In this document: positions 1 through 10,109 of the stretch, in pieces
Layout of the letters: every line of letters begins with the position of its first letter
How positions within the stretch are numbered: the first letter of the stretch is position 1
Assembly: GCA_016720825.1 (NCBI GenBank)
Contig: JADKJV010000002.1
Location: 1-64,000, forward strand
Length of the DNA: 64,000 nt
Source of the DNA: Chitinophagaceae bacterium
GTDB taxonomy: Bacteria; Bacteroidota; Bacteroidia; Chitinophagales; Chitinophagaceae
Direction: 5' to 3'
Translations under genes and position numbers: made by a program
The notes under the pieces: generated by a model
Told to the model about the DNA's origin: nothing
Database searches by the model: none
The model's input: only the letters and a program-made list of their open reading frames with translations

Positions 1-84
1 TTTCTGAATAAACCATCCAAAGAAAAGATAGCAAATGGCAGGAGATACCGCAATTAATTTTATATTTAGTCTTAAACACACACC

Positions 85-930
85 ATGCGCCATCTTATCC
101 TGATTTTCATTTCGGCATTTATTCCTGTTTCTTTTTTAGCAGCACAACCCGGTACCCGGAATGTTGACAATGCGATCATAACCCTTTCCGTTTCCGGCAA
201 GACTGTAGTGGTAGATGATTTAACCACAACAGATTCATTGGCTGAAAACGGCCAGATTCTGTCACGCGGTGAATTCGCTTTAGCTGCCAAATCAGATAAA
301 GAACTCAAGGAATTGATGAGCATTTTTATAAGCAACAGTTCAGCAGAAACAGACCGTACCGGCCCTGGAGTACCTGCCGGCCTGCAGCTTGTTTTCACCC
401 GTTCTAATTTACAGACTCATGCAGCAGAAGACAGGGAGTATAAAAATGCCAGTATTACTTATATTTTACTGTCTGCTTTGGATGCCACCCAACGTGAAAA
501 ATTACAATTCAGGATCCGGTTCCAGTCAGCGGAATTATCTGTAAAGAACTATGAGAGCAGGATTACGCACAGGTTCGGTGTAACCAAAGCAATAATCGGA
601 TCCAATTTCAGAATCAGGGTAGGTGATTTGCCCGAAAGGCGTATATCAGGTATCGGTCCGCTTGAACTCCACCGTACCCTGGAGAAAAAAACATTCAATA
701 TTGAAATATCCAGGACTGATGCTGCCGCCTGGACGGAACAACTCCTTAAAAACTCAACATCAGGAAAAACAATAGAAGGTGAAATCACATTGTTGGGGCT
801 GGATATGAAGGAAGAACTGATGAAATTCACATTGACAGAAATAATGGTGGTTAAATTGGTGGATGAGGGTGCGCCGTTAAGAGTGAAATTCAGCCTGAGG
901 GGAATAGTGGAATTGAATGCGGGTTTTTAA
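85..930 (+). CDS. Secreted protein of unknown function
   Basis: This 281-residue protein starts with a clear signal peptide (about residues 1-20, hydrophobic core then an A-A-Q end), so it is probably exported to the periplasm or cell surface. The rest is mixed hydrophilic sequence without membrane segments, and I recognise no domain or catalytic motif. The ATG at 85 fits because the signal peptide begins there. It is monocistronic: the next gene lies beyond a palindromic repeat. The exported location is well supported; the function is unknown. Confidence 0.75.
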   Translation: MRHLILIFISAFIPVSFLAAQPGTRNVDNAIITLSVSGKTVVVDDLTTTDSLAENGQILSRGEFALAAKSDKELKELMSIFISNSSAETDRTGPGVPAGLQLVFTRSNLQTHAAEDREYKNASITYILLSALDATQREKLQFRIRFQSAELSVKNYESRITHRFGVTKAIIGSNFRIRVGDLPERRISGIGPLELHRTLEKKTFNIEISRTDAAAWTEQLLKNSTSGKTIEGEITLLGLDMKEELMKFTLTEIMVVKLVDEGAPLRVKFSLRGIVELNAGF

Positions 931-946
931 CTAATGATAATTTTTT

Positions 947-1039
947 TTTACCACTAAGAACACAAAGGAAATACACAATGGCCACAAAGGTGAACACATT
1001 GTGAACTTTGTGTATTTCTTTGTGCACTTTGTGGTAAAA
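947..1039. repeat. Palindromic intergenic repeat, CACAAAG family, copy 1
   Basis: The left arm begins TTTTACCAC and carries CACAAAG units. The right arm mirrors it with CTTTGTG units and ends GTGGTAAAA. A single strand could fold into a long imperfect hairpin. Related copies lie at 1944, 2472, 6362, 7901, 19751 and 61794. It fills the gap between two same-strand genes and could act as a transcript end, which is inference. Confidence 0.85.
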
Positions 1040-1069
1040 TAATTTTATAAAAAATAGTTACATTATCCC

Positions 1070-1938
1070 ATGAACCCCCACATCTGCCTGCTCGTCAACC
1101 CCCTGGCCGCCTCCGGCCGGGCCATGGAAGTTGCCGCGCAAATAGAAGCAGAACTTAAACAACGAAACATTTCCTTCGACACCTGGGTTAAAAACTGGGA
1201 TATCAGCTTTTTCAATAGCGATAATACACACCACACCAACTACACAGACATTTTCCTCGTCGGTGGTGACGGCACACTGAACTATTACGCCAACCATTAC
1301 CGGCACATACCGCTGCCGGTTACTTTTTTCCCCGGCGGTACGGGCAATGATGTTCACTGGATGATTTATGGAAAGAAGACCATCAAAGAACAGATTGGCC
1401 TGGCTTTAACCCAGCCTGCAAAACCTTTCGATCTCGGGCGTTGCAACGAGCTTTATTTTGCCAACCAGGTTGGGATAGGCTTTGAAGGAAAAGTAGCCAA
1501 AGCCCTTACGAACAAAAAGAAAAAACCGGGGCAAACAAGTTTCAAGCTGACGGTGTTACGAAAAATATTTTCCTATCGCTCTTCCTTTTATACAATTACT
1601 CTTCCTGGCAAGACTATCACCGGCCGTAAACTACTCGTGGATATCTGCAACGGCCAAAGGGCAGGGGCGGCTTCCATGTGGCGCCACAGGCGATACCAGA
1701 TGACGGTTTGCTGGATCTGGTGATTGCAGAAGCAATGAGTCCGCTGAAGCGGTTTAAGCTGCTGCCGGTGATTGAAAAAGGCGCGCACCTGGGATTGAAA
1801 GAGATCAGGCATGAAACGGTTACGGAAGTAACTGTAGAATCTGACAAGTTAATCGAGTTTCACCTCGATGGGGAGTATCATGCGGCGGAGAAACTGCAAA
1901 TAAACATAGTGGCCGGGGGATTAAGAATAAAGTTTTAA
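1070..1938 (+). CDS. Diacylglycerol kinase-like lipid kinase (frameshifted)
   Basis: Family members phosphorylate diacylglycerol or related lipids using ATP. The first part shows the DAGK catalytic signatures: LLVNPLAASGRA (residues 7-18), VGGDGTLN (64-71) and PGGTGND (88-94). The reading frame is broken near 1661-1670, in the run AGGGGCGG. Adding one base there restores the family motif NGxxxGGGFxVAP and joins smoothly to PDDGLLDLV and the C-terminal lobe ending at 1938. The combined length of about 290 residues is normal for the family. A draft-sequence error is more likely than a pseudogene, because both halves are otherwise intact. The exact lipid substrate cannot be told. Confidence 0.85.
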
Positions 1939-1943
1939 ATACA

Positions 1944-2034
1944 TTTTACCACAAAGTGCACAAAGGAAAAACAAAGGCCACAAAGTCTACACTTTGTGAA
2001 CCTTGTGTATTTCTTTGTGTTCCTTGTGGTAAAA
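1944..2034. repeat. Palindromic intergenic repeat, CACAAAG family, copy 2
   Basis: Same design as the copy at 947: TTTTACCACAAAG at the left end and CTTTGTG units leading to GTGGTAAAA at the right end. It sits six bases after the lipid kinase stop codon. Confidence 0.85.
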
Positions 2035-2139
2035 AGAAAGTGACATTTATATCAACCACCTCATTCTTTTTTTGTCAATCTGAATAATTTTTCTATTTTA
2101 TATTCGGAAACGACGATTGCACACCCCTAAACATTTGCC

Positions 2140-2466
2140 ATGTCAGCTATTCAACTCGATCATGCACTGATCTCCCAGTGGATACTGGAAAAATTACACC
2201 CCAGCAAGGCGGAAGAACAAATCCAGGCACACGGTTTTGAACCGTTGGTGGCAGAGGCTTATATCAAAGAGTTCAAAAAAATCCGGGCGAAGCGGAGGCA
2301 AAAACAAGGTTTTATCTGGACGAGTATCGGAGCGTTCCTGGGTTTTATCAGTTGTGTACTTTCATTAACGAACCCGTTCCCGGAGTTGTATGATGTGTTT
2401 TTGTATGGAATGATATCTCTTTGCCTGGTGTTTATATGTGTGGGGTTGTATTACATTTTTGAGTAA
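2140..2466 (+). CDS. Small two-helix membrane protein
   Basis: The 108-residue protein has a soluble, charged N-terminal half (about residues 1-55, ending in the very basic KKIRAKRRQKQ). Two hydrophobic helices follow, at about 59-80 and 86-106, joined by a short loop containing NPFPE. The basic stretch just before the first helix favours a cytoplasmic N-terminus. I recognise no family. It stands alone between two palindromic repeats. Confidence 0.65.
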   Translation: MSAIQLDHALISQWILEKLHPSKAEEQIQAHGFEPLVAEAYIKEFKKIRAKRRQKQGFIWTSIGAFLGFISCVLSLTNPFPELYDVFLYGMISLCLVFICVGLYYIFE

Positions 2467-2471
2467 ATACA

Positions 2472-2572
2472 TTTTACCACCCTCTCCTTCGCGCGAAAGA
2501 CAAGGCCCAGGGGGCAAGGGGTTCATCCTTTGTGGCCTTTGTGTATTTTCTTTGTGATCCTTGTGGTAAAAT
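2472..2572. repeat. CACAAAG-family repeat, copy 3, with its left arm replaced
   Basis: The outer ends TTTTACCAC and GTGGTAAAA and the right arm match the other copies. The left arm is replaced at about 2481-2527 by unrelated GC-rich sequence containing CCTCTCCTTCGCGCG and a run of five G. Confidence 0.75.
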
Positions 2573-2586
2573 TTAAGATTTAAAAT

Positions 2587-4129
2587 CTACAACGGTATAT
2601 TTCCATGTTTCTTCCTCGGCCGCTTCGCCACCTTATTCTCCAGCATCGCAAACGACTTAATCAGTTTCTTCCTCGTTTCCTTCGGCTCAATCACTTCATC
2701 AATAAACCCGCGTTCAGCCGCTGTATATGGATTCGCGAATAATTCAGCATACGCTGCTTCTTTCTCCAGCAGTTTGGCAGCAGGGTCTTCAGCAGCTGAA
2801 ATTTCATTTTTGAAAATGATTTCACTGGCGCCACGGGCACCCATCACGGCGATTTCTGCCATCGGCCAGGCAAAGTTCATATCGGCGCCAATGTGTTTGG
2901 AGTTCATCACATCATAAGCACCACCATACGCTTTACGGGTGATCACGGTTACACGCGGTACCGTGGCTTCACTGAGCGCATACAGCAGTTTCGCACCATT
3001 GGTGATGATGCCATGCCATTCCCTGGTCAGTACCGGGTAGGAAACCGGGCACATCAACCAGCACCAACAGGGGAATATTAAAACAATCACAGAAACGCGT
3101 AAAGCGCGCACCCTTGCGTGAGCTTTCAATATCCAGCACACCGGCCAGGCTCATCGGCTGGTTGGCCACAATGCCAATACTACGGCCGGCGAGACGTGCA
3201 AAGCCCACCACAATATTCTCCGCATATTCTTTATGGATTTCAAAGAATGAATCTTCATCACAAATCCCTTTTACCACCGCCCGTATATCATAAGGCTGGT
3301 TGGCAGATTCAGGAACAATCGTTTCGAGTTCAGGCCTGGTTTCATCCCCAGGGGTGTAAGGCAGTTTGGGTAACACGTCCTCACAATTCTGCGGCATATA
3401 ACTCAGCAGTTTCTTCACCTGGTTAATACACTCCACATCATTCAATGCAGTCAGGTGCGTAACACCTGATTTAGTGGAATGGGTTGACGCACCACCAAGT
3501 TCTTCAAAACTTACTTCTTCGTGTGTTACTGTCTTCACCACATTCGGCCCTGTAACAAACATATAACTCGTGTTCTCCACCATCACCGTGAAATCGGTAA
3601 TCGCGGGTGAATACACAGCACCACCGGCGCAGGGCCCCATGATGGCAGAAATCTGGGGAATCACGCCAGAGGCCTGCACATTGCGGTAAAATATATCGGC
3701 ATACCCACCGAGTGAACGTACCCCTTCCTGGATACGCGCACCGCCGGAATCATTCAATCCCACCAGCGGGGCACCGGTCTTCATCGCCATATCCATAATC
3801 TTGCAAATCTTCTCTGCATGTGTTTCTGATAAAGCACCACCGAAAACCGTGAAGTCCTGTGCAAATACATACACCAGTCTTCCGTTTACAGTACCATAAC
3901 CGGTTACCACACCATCCCCGTAAAACAACTGGTCTTCCATCCCAAAATCACGGGTGCGGTGCAATACCAATGCACCAATTTCTTCAAATGAACCGGGATC
4001 CATCAGCAAACTGATCCGCTCACGCGCAGTCAGCTTTCCTTTCTTATGCTGGGCATCAATCCGTTTTTCCCCGCCGCCGAGTTTCCCGGCTTCCAGTTTC
4101 TCACGGAGTATTTCTGATTTTGATTTCAT
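2587..4129 (-). CDS. Acyl-CoA carboxylase, carboxyltransferase (beta) subunit (frameshifted)
   Basis: This subunit moves the carboxyl group from biotin to an acyl-CoA; the sequence is closest in style to propionyl-CoA or methylmalonyl-CoA carboxyltransferases of about 514 residues. The N-terminal crotonase-like domain has GGARIQEGV and GPCAGGAVYSPA; the C-terminal one has GARGASEII and a basic tail. The frame breaks at 3021-3023: removing one C (G on the coding strand) turns PGTDQGMAW into PGTDQEWHGIITNGAKLLYA, the family sequence. It is the last gene of a minus-strand operon with the biotin carboxylase and carrier genes. Propionyl-CoA is the likely substrate, but acetyl-CoA cannot be excluded. 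Confidence 0.9.
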
Positions 4130-4279
4130 AATTGTCCTTTTGTTGATTTTCCTGATAATGAGCTCGCCTAATTATGAGCTATTGAGAAATGAGCCTGTCG
4201 AATTTCGGAATTTTGATTTTTGACTTTTGACTTTTTAAATTTTCAAGTCTGCCGAATTATCATGGAGTCTTCCGAAGTA

Positions 4280-5755
4280 TTAGTGAGCAAGCCTCCTCTT
4301 CCAACTCGTCGACTTATTCTCCACCGGCCTCAGCATTTCCTGCTGCTCCTGCCAGTACTTCAACGCCACTAGTGCGGCGAGGTAAGCATTCTTTTCCTGT
4401 TTGGCTTTTATCTTTTCCGGTGAATAATATTTCTGCACGAAATGGGTGTCGAAATTCCCGGAGAAAAATGCCTCATGTTCAAAAACAAATGTCCCGAACG
4501 AGAGGGTAGTAGCCACTCCTTCAATTTTATAATTCTTGATCGCCTGCAGCATCATTTGGATCGCTTCCGTTCTTGTTTTGCCATGTACCACCAGTTTGGC
4601 AATCATCGGGTCATAATAAATAGGTATCGTCATGCCCTCTTCATAACCGTCATCCACACGGATACCTTCACCCACCGGTTTTTCATAACGGGTCAGCGTG
4701 CCGACAGAAGGCAGGAAATTATTCAGCGGGTCTTCCGCACACACACGGAGTTCAATGGCGTGTCCGTTCAGCACCAGGTCTTCCTGGGAAAAACTGAGTT
4801 TTTCACCCCGGGCGATTTTGATTTGTTCTTCCACAAGGTCTAACCCCGTGATCATCTCAGATACGGCATGTTCTACCTGCAGGCGGGTATTCATTTCCAG
4901 GAAATAGAAATTGTGTTTGTCATCCATCAGGAATTCAACCGTACCGGTGCTGGAATAATTACAGGCTTTAGCCACCATCACCGCAGCATCACCCATGCGT
5001 TGCCTCAGTTCCGGTGTCATGATGGCACAGGGTGTTTCTTCCACCACTTTCTGGTGCCTGCGCTGGATACTGCATTCCCTTTCAAAACCGTGAATCACAT
5101 TGCCGTGCTTATCGGCCACCACTTGTATTTCCACGTGGCGGGGAGAAGTCACATATTTCTCAATGAAAACGGATCCGTCACCAAATGCAGCTACGGCTTC
5201 ACTGATGGCCCTTTCCATTTGTTCTTTCATGTCTTCAGCCTTTTCCACAATCCGCATACCCTTGCCACCACCACCGGCTGATGCTTTAATCAGCACGGGA
5301 TAACCAATGCGGTTGGCCACATCGTGCGCTTCATTGATATCCAGCACGGCCTTATCAATTCCCGGCACCATGGGAATATTATAATGACTCACACATTCCT
5401 TGGCGGCGAGTTTGGAACCCATTACGCGCATGGCCTGCGGACTGGGCCCTATAAAATTGATGCCGGCATCTTCCACTTTCTGGGCGAAGTCGGCATTCTC
5501 ACTTAAGAATCCATAACCGGGATGGATACCATCCACCCCCAGTTCTTTGCAAAAGGCGATAATCTTATCGCCATCCAAATAGGATTGGGCGGAAGGTGCC
5601 GGCCCCAGGCAAACGGCTTCATCCGCAAATAATACGTGTGGCGATTGCCGGTCGGCTTCAGAATACACGGCTACCGACTGGATACCCATTTTGCGGATCG
5701 TACGCATCACGCGCAGGGCAATTTCACCACGGTTGGCAACTAATATCTTTTTCAT
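4280..5755 (-). CDS. accC: Biotin carboxylase subunit of acyl-CoA carboxylase
   Basis: The 491-residue enzyme carboxylates the biotin of a carrier protein using ATP and bicarbonate. It shows the family N-terminus MKKILVANRGEIALRVMRT, the ATP-grasp glycine loop KASAGGGGKGMRI and the catalytic MNTRLQVEHAVSE. It ends about 30 residues past the biotin carboxylase core and has no carrier domain, so the carrier is a separate protein, encoded just upstream. Operon order is carrier (6278-5787), this gene, carboxyltransferase (4129-2587), with gaps of 31 and 150 bases. Confidence 0.95.
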   Translation of the reverse strand: MKKILVANRGEIALRVMRTIRKMGIQSVAVYSEADRQSPHVLFADEAVCLGPAPSAQSYLDGDKIIAFCKELGVDGIHPGYGFLSENADFAQKVEDAGINFIGPSPQAMRVMGSKLAAKECVSHYNIPMVPGIDKAVLDINEAHDVANRIGYPVLIKASAGGGGKGMRIVEKAEDMKEQMERAISEAVAAFGDGSVFIEKYVTSPRHVEIQVVADKHGNVIHGFERECSIQRRHQKVVEETPCAIMTPELRQRMGDAAVMVAKACNYSSTGTVEFLMDDKHNFYFLEMNTRLQVEHAVSEMITGLDLVEEQIKIARGEKLSFSQEDLVLNGHAIELRVCAEDPLNNFLPSVGTLTRYEKPVGEGIRVDDGYEEGMTIPIYYDPMIAKLVVHGKTRTEAIQMMLQAIKNYKIEGVATTLSFGTFVFEHEAFFSGNFDTHFVQKYYSPEKIKAKQEKNAYLAALVALKYWQEQQEMLRPVENKSTSWKRRLAH

Positions 5756-5786
5756 ACCTGAATATTAAGGATAGCTTTTTGGTTAA

Positions 5787-6278
5787 TTACTCCAGGTCAA
5801 TCAGCACCTGGCCTTTGTCAACAGCCTGTCCGGCTTCCACCCTGATTTTTTTAATCGTGGCAGGGGCACTGATCAGAATACTGTTTTCCATCTTCATGGC
5901 CCCGAGAATCAGCAGGCGGTCACCCTCAACTACAGTCTGGCCCTCGGTTACAGTAACACTCAGTACCATCCCCGGCATCGGGGCTTTGATTTCTTTGATG
6001 TGGCGGTTGGAAACAGCACTCAGTCCCAGCTGATCCAGCACCTGGTCAAGCTCGTCCTTGATCTCCACTTCAAAGCGCTCCCCGTCAATTTCCAGGGCAA
6101 TATGCTTATGGGTGGGGTCAGTTTCCAGCAATCTGGCGCTGACAGACTTGTGTTCATTGATCAGGTGGAAAAGAGTGGGAGATTTTTTCAGGAAATCGGC
6201 GGATTCCAGTGTGGCGGGATCGATAGTAAATTCAAATCCGTTTGATTTTACCTTCATCACGCGTTTTTTGTCCGGCAT
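5787..6278 (-). CDS. Biotin carboxyl carrier protein of acyl-CoA carboxylase
   Basis: This 163-residue protein ends in a biotinyl domain (about residues 92-163). It carries the AMKMEN motif, whose central lysine is the biotin attachment site, preceded by the usual PMPGMV turn. The N-terminal 90 residues are a charged linker domain like that found ahead of the carrier in split propionyl-CoA carboxylases of Bacteroidota. It is the first gene of the operon with biotin carboxylase and carboxyltransferase. Confidence 0.92.
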   Translation of the reverse strand: MPDKKRVMKVKSNGFEFTIDPATLESADFLKKSPTLFHLINEHKSVSARLLETDPTHKHIALEIDGERFEVEIKDELDQVLDQLGLSAVSNRHIKEIKAPMPGMVLSVTVTEGQTVVEGDRLLILGAMKMENSILISAPATIKKIRVEAGQAVDKGQVLIDLE

Positions 6279-6361
6279 GGCGGGTAATTTTTATTAAAGT
6301 TAGTGAAAGCGGGGTGGATTGGGAGGTGATTTATGTCTTGTGTAAGCCTGATTTAGGGCGG

Positions 6362-6456
6362 TTTTTACCACAAAGAGCACAAAGAAATACACAAAGGTCA
6401 CAAAGATTTTAACCTTGTGCACTTTGTGTATTTCTTTGTGGCCTTTGTGGTTAAAA
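6362..6456. repeat. Palindromic intergenic repeat, CACAAAG family, copy 4
   Basis: The left arm TTTTACCACAAAG and right arm CTTTGTGGTTAAAA are near-perfect complements around a short centre. It lies in the divergent gap between the carboxylase operon and the next secreted protein. Confidence 0.85.
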
Positions 6457-6569
6457 GAATTTCACTTAAGCAACCCTTCAATTCCAAATTCCATCTTTTC
6501 TCCACCGTCAACTAAATATCAATCCCCATAACCCCCGGAATTCATAATTTTAACCGTAAACTACCAGGT

Positions 6570-7894
6570 ATGAAGAAATATATCCTCTCCGTCCTTTCTT
6601 TGTTTTTCATCCTCTTTTCCGGCACCGAAACCAAAGCCCAGCAGTATAAAATCAGGCAGGTGACCAATATGATGGGGATGAAGACTGAATCCACAGTATA
6701 TGTCAAAGGCCAGCGCAAGCGCACTGAAGGCGGCGCCATCATGGGCATGGGTGCCAATATTGTAACGATTGAGCAGTGCGATTTACAGCGCGCCATTAAA
6801 ATCAACGATAAGAAAAGACTGTATGTCATTATTCCTTTCGCCAAAGAGCAGGAAGAAGTGATTGATGAAGATGCACCGGCTGTGAAAACCAAGCCTGCCG
6901 TTGTACCTAAAACAAATACACCACAGAAAGGCGGTACCATCACGATGTGGTATAACATCACTGATACCGGTGAACGCAAAAAAATATTTGGCTTAACGGC
7001 CCGCCACGTGTGGACTTTCCAGAAAATGAAACCTTCACCGGACGCCTGTTCGATGAAAGACAGTTTTATCATTAAAACAGACGGCTGGTATATTGACCTG
7101 CCCCAGTTTAATTGTCCCGTACGTTACCGCCCGGCCAAAACGAATGTGAATCCGGAAGAAAGACAGCAACCTGATTGCCAGGATAAATTCGTGACCCGCC
7201 GCAAAGGCAAGGGTAAACTGGGTTTCCCGATTACGGAGACCACTACATTTATCATGGGTGATGGCAAAGGCAAGACGAGCAATTTCGAAACCAATATTGA
7301 AACCCTGGAGCTGACCACTTCCAAACTGGATTCCATGTTATTTGAAATCCCGCCGGGATATACCCAGGCTCAGTCGGAAGATGAACTGCAGGAGAAAATG
7401 GATATCAATTCCATGATGAAAGATGCGATGAAGGGGAATAATATCAATATTCCCGGTATCACCCAGCCGACTGGCGAAAAAGCAGCGGGTAAAATCAGGG
7501 TAGGCGTTTACCTGCCCACCGGTGAAGGGGACTATACGCCAGACCAGATCCAGCAAAGGCTGGCCGGTGATTTTAACAGCGGAATGTGGAAGGGGTGACT
7601 GTTTCCGATGAAGAAGATGCGAAAAGACTGCATTGCGATTATACATTATCTACAGAATTCACCCGTATTAAATCGGGCAGTAAAGTTGGCGGCTTGCTGA
7701 AAGCCATCAAGAATACCGACCCGAATGCAGCTTCTTCCTTTAATATCCAGGCCGGGTTTATATTGATCAAACTGGACGATGGATCAGTGAAGACAAAGCA
7801 AAATGTGGATGCGAAATTTGAAGGGAAGATAAATGAAGCAGCAGGTAGTGCGGCAGACCAGGGAGCGAGGAAGGTGCTGGATGTATTGCAATAA
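6570..7894 (+). CDS. Secreted protein of unknown function (frameshifted)
   Basis: The protein has a signal peptide (about residues 1-23, ending T-K-A-Q-Q) and a long, lysine-rich, glycine-patched mature part with methionine-rich stretches such as MMGMKTE and IMGMGAN. The frame is lost near 7581: adding one G to the GG there joins LAGDFNS to VEGVTVSDEEDAKRLHCDY and gives one protein of about 441 residues. The C-terminal piece has no start of its own except a GTG inside the joint, which supports a single gene. No known family is recognised. Confidence 0.7.
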
Positions 7895-7900
7895 AATACA

Positions 7901-7995
7901 GAACCACAAAGAACACAAAGTTTAAACAAAGGGCACAAAGAGTTCACGATACGCTTTGTGCCCTTTGTTTAAACTTTGTGCACTTTGTGGTTAAA
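7901..7995. repeat. Palindromic intergenic repeat, CACAAAG family, copy 5
   Basis: This is the most regular copy. Two 27-base arms built of CACAAAG, GTTTAAAC and AAAGGGCACAAAG are exact reverse complements around a 13-base centre (AGTTCACGATACG), giving a very stable hairpin. It lies just after the secreted protein stop and could end transcription, though there is no T-run. Confidence 0.88.
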
Positions 7996-8035
7996 GATTT
8001 TGCTATTTTTAAAACTTAAACAATAAACCTTAAAT

Positions 8036-8572
8036 ATGATCAAAAAGTCATCATTATTCATTTTGTTTTCAATCCTCAGCCTCGGTGTTTTCTCCCAGAA
8101 AGTTGGCGGTAAAGTCAGGATACTTGAAGATGGTACCTGGATGAGCGGCACCTTACTCAGCATCAAGGGAAACCAGTATTTTGTTCATTTTGATTTACGC
8201 CCTTCCAGCTATGACAAGTTTGTAAAAGACAATGAAATTGTTTTTATTGACGGCGACGACCGTAAGCCTATTGTGCAGGTTGAATACCGCGACCGGGAAA
8301 GGGTGAGACGCGATACGGTGTATATCACGCAGTATATCCGTGATACCATATATATAAACCGAAACGATAATGGTAACTGGAATGGAAATGGCGGCAACCC
8401 CCGTGGCCAGAATTTCTGGCGTGTGGGCGACAGGGTTGAAGTTTACTGGGGTTCAGAATGGTATCCTGCCCGAATCCTCGAAAGCCAGCAGGGAAAATAT
8501 AAAATCAGTTACGATGGATACAGTAATGTGTGGGATGAGTGGGTGAGTGCGGATAAGATCAGAAAAAGATAA
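8036..8572 (+). CDS. Secreted protein with C-terminal Tudor/agenet-like domain
   Basis: The 178-residue protein has a signal peptide (residues 1-21, ending VFSQ). Residues 22-125 are polar and rich in Arg and Asp, with an Asn/Gly-rich linker at about 115-125. Residues 127-178 look like a small beta-barrel of the Tudor/agenet type: RVGDRVEVYWGSEWYPARIL, then YKISYDGY and a final DEWV. Such folds bind peptides or other ligands; a role outside the cytoplasm is unknown. It has its own short upstream region with TATTTTTA, one base off the -7 consensus. Confidence 0.7.
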   Translation: MIKKSSLFILFSILSLGVFSQKVGGKVRILEDGTWMSGTLLSIKGNQYFVHFDLRPSSYDKFVKDNEIVFIDGDDRKPIVQVEYRDRERVRRDTVYITQYIRDTIYINRNDNGNWNGNGGNPRGQNFWRVGDRVEVYWGSEWYPARILESQQGKYKISYDGYSNVWDEWVSADKIRKR

Positions 8573-8575
8573 AAG

Positions 8576-8621
8576 AGATATCAGATATTAGATATTAGAT
8601 AATAGATATTAGATATCAGAT
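8576..8621. repeat. GATATTAGATATCAG short repeat tract
   Basis: A run of degenerate GATATTAGAT/GATATCAGAT units lies right after a stop codon. A second tract of the same units lies at 11332-11368. These AT-rich tracts have no coding content and an unknown origin. Confidence 0.6.
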
Positions 8622-8715
8622 GGGAGGGAGTAGTTGAAGAGACTATTTCCTCCTTTTTTTTATGAAAATATTTCAATTACATGAGAGATGGATTCTTTTA
8701 GAGAGTAGTTATAAA

Positions 8716-8787
8716 CTTTGCGCCTTTGCGTCTTTGCGTTTATTGTATTTTAAAATACAGTTACCGCAAAGACGCAAAGGCGCAAAG
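8716..8787. repeat. Palindrome of CTTTGCG/CGCAAAG units
   Basis: The left arm CTTTGCGCCTTTGCG plus TCTTTGCG is mirrored by CGCAAAGACGCAAAG plus GCGCAAAG, with an AT-rich centre. It resembles the CACAAAG family with CG in place of CA and may be a sister family. It lies between two convergent genes. Confidence 0.8.
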
Positions 8788-8831
8788 AATACATTCAATA
8801 AATGTTAAGCTGCTCTTGTATTGACTAAAGA

Positions 8832-9638
8832 CTAACGACCAGAGACTGCTTTTATGCGCGCGATTGCTTCCTTCGCAAAAGCCTCCGCATCCGCATAAGC
8901 CATTTTCTTAGTACCTGATACAAATACTTTCGCCACTACATTCTTTATCCGGAATACAAAATTGAACTGGGCCATATCAAGGTCGCCAAAGGCCGCTGTG
9001 AGGTTTTTGTTTTCACCATACACCTGGCTGGCATCAGTACCGAAAGCCTGCAGGGTATGATCTGTCACTGAACCGCCTTCGCTCATTTCCTGTTCTTTGA
9101 TTACAAGATATTCAGCAGCGTCTTTTTCGTTTTCAAAGATGAGACGGATATCAAACACCATCTGAATGGATGCTGTGCCCATGTCTTTGGCACTCCATCG
9201 CTGCATCTGGGCATTGTTGATAGTATTTTTCTCCATATTCTTAGCCTTCAAATATGCTTCTGCAATAAAATATTCAGGTGGAACAGTGGCACTGGGTTCT
9301 GCAGCTTCCCGGTTGGCCTTGTCGAACAGGCGCTTGGCTGCAGGGCAATCACTGATCAGTTTCTCCTGGAGTGCACCTATAAAACGATAATAAAAAACAG
9401 AATCCAACAGGTCTTTTTCTTTCAACCAGCCATTCTGGATATACAGGCTCAGGTTGGTTTTGACACAGGTCATCAGGTTTTCAAAACCTTCACTGGGCTG
9501 CTGCTGATCCACTTTCATCAGGGTGGCACATTCGCAGGTCAGTCTGGTAAATTCGGTAAGGGTGGAATCGGGTACAGGGCTTTGGGCTTCCATGCGGGTA
9601 ATGCTGAATATTCCCAGAACCAGTAAAACGTATTTCAT
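8832..9638 (-). CDS. Secreted protein of unknown function
   Basis: The start at 9638 is preferred because it gives a proper signal peptide (MKYVLLVLGIFSITRMEAQ, residues 1-19); upstream in-frame starts would bury it. The mature protein of about 250 residues is helical and acidic, with two cysteines in T-C-E-C-A-T near the N-terminus and further single cysteines. The C-terminal part (from about residue 150) alternates hydrophobic strands and charged loops and ends in a short helix. No family is recognised. It is divergent from the gene at 9753. Confidence 0.65.
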   Translation of the reverse strand: MKYVLLVLGIFSITRMEAQSPVPDSTLTEFTRLTCECATLMKVDQQQPSEGFENLMTCVKTNLSLYIQNGWLKEKDLLDSVFYYRFIGALQEKLISDCPAAKRLFDKANREAAEPSATVPPEYFIAEAYLKAKNMEKNTINNAQMQRWSAKDMGTASIQMVFDIRLIFENEKDAAEYLVIKEQEMSEGGSVTDHTLQAFGTDASQVYGENKNLTAAFGDLDMAQFNFVFRIKNVVAKVFVSGTKKMAYADAEAFAKEAIARIKAVSGR

Positions 9639-9752
9639 GTGGTGATTTTTGCTAAAAATAACCACACCTGGCTTAGTTTTCATACCTCTGGGCGGGTATA
9701 TTTTGAAGATTCGTTTAAACCATGCTAATTTTATCATCTGAAACATCAAACC

Positions 9753-10109
9753 ATGCGAATTCTCTTCTTAACAGCCCTCTTCCTCGTAGCCGGTCTGGGC
9801 AGCCGTGCCCAGCAACTTTCTGCCAAACCGGATGCTGCCAAAAAGCTGATGACTGTTGAAACCGCCTGTGGCGGCTGCCAGTTTGGGCTCGGTGGAAAGG
9901 GTTGTAACCTGGCTGTCAGGTTCGACGGACGCGCCTATTATGTCAACGGTGCCCATATTGATTCATTCGGGGATGCCCACGCAAAGAATGGTTTCTGCAA
10001 TATGATCCGTAAAGCTGACGTGCAGGGCACTGTTTCCGGCGACCGTTTTGTACTTACTTATTTCAAGCTGGTTGAATCCGCTCAAACCGCTGCTAAGGCT
10101 GCACAATAG
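9753..10109 (+). CDS. Small secreted cysteine-containing protein, DUF6370-like
   Basis: The 118-residue protein has a signal peptide (residues 1-19, ending GSRAQ). The mature part holds a compact cysteine motif, ACGGCQFG, then KGCNLAVR and a later FCNMIRKA, giving four cysteines that could bind a metal or form disulfides. From memory this pattern matches the small uncharacterised family DUF6370; I could not verify that here. No function is known to me. Its start lies 115 bases from the divergent secreted protein. Confidence 0.7.
   Translation: MRILFLTALFLVAGLGSRAQQLSAKPDAAKKLMTVETACGGCQFGLGGKGCNLAVRFDGRAYYVNGAHIDSFGDAHAKNGFCNMIRKADVQGTVSGDRFVLTYFKLVESAQTAAKAAQ

Noticed and set aside
1070..1938. 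Programmed ribosomal frameshift in the lipid kinase gene
   Set aside because: No slippery heptamer with a downstream structure fits, and many unrelated genes in the window show the same kind of single-base indel.
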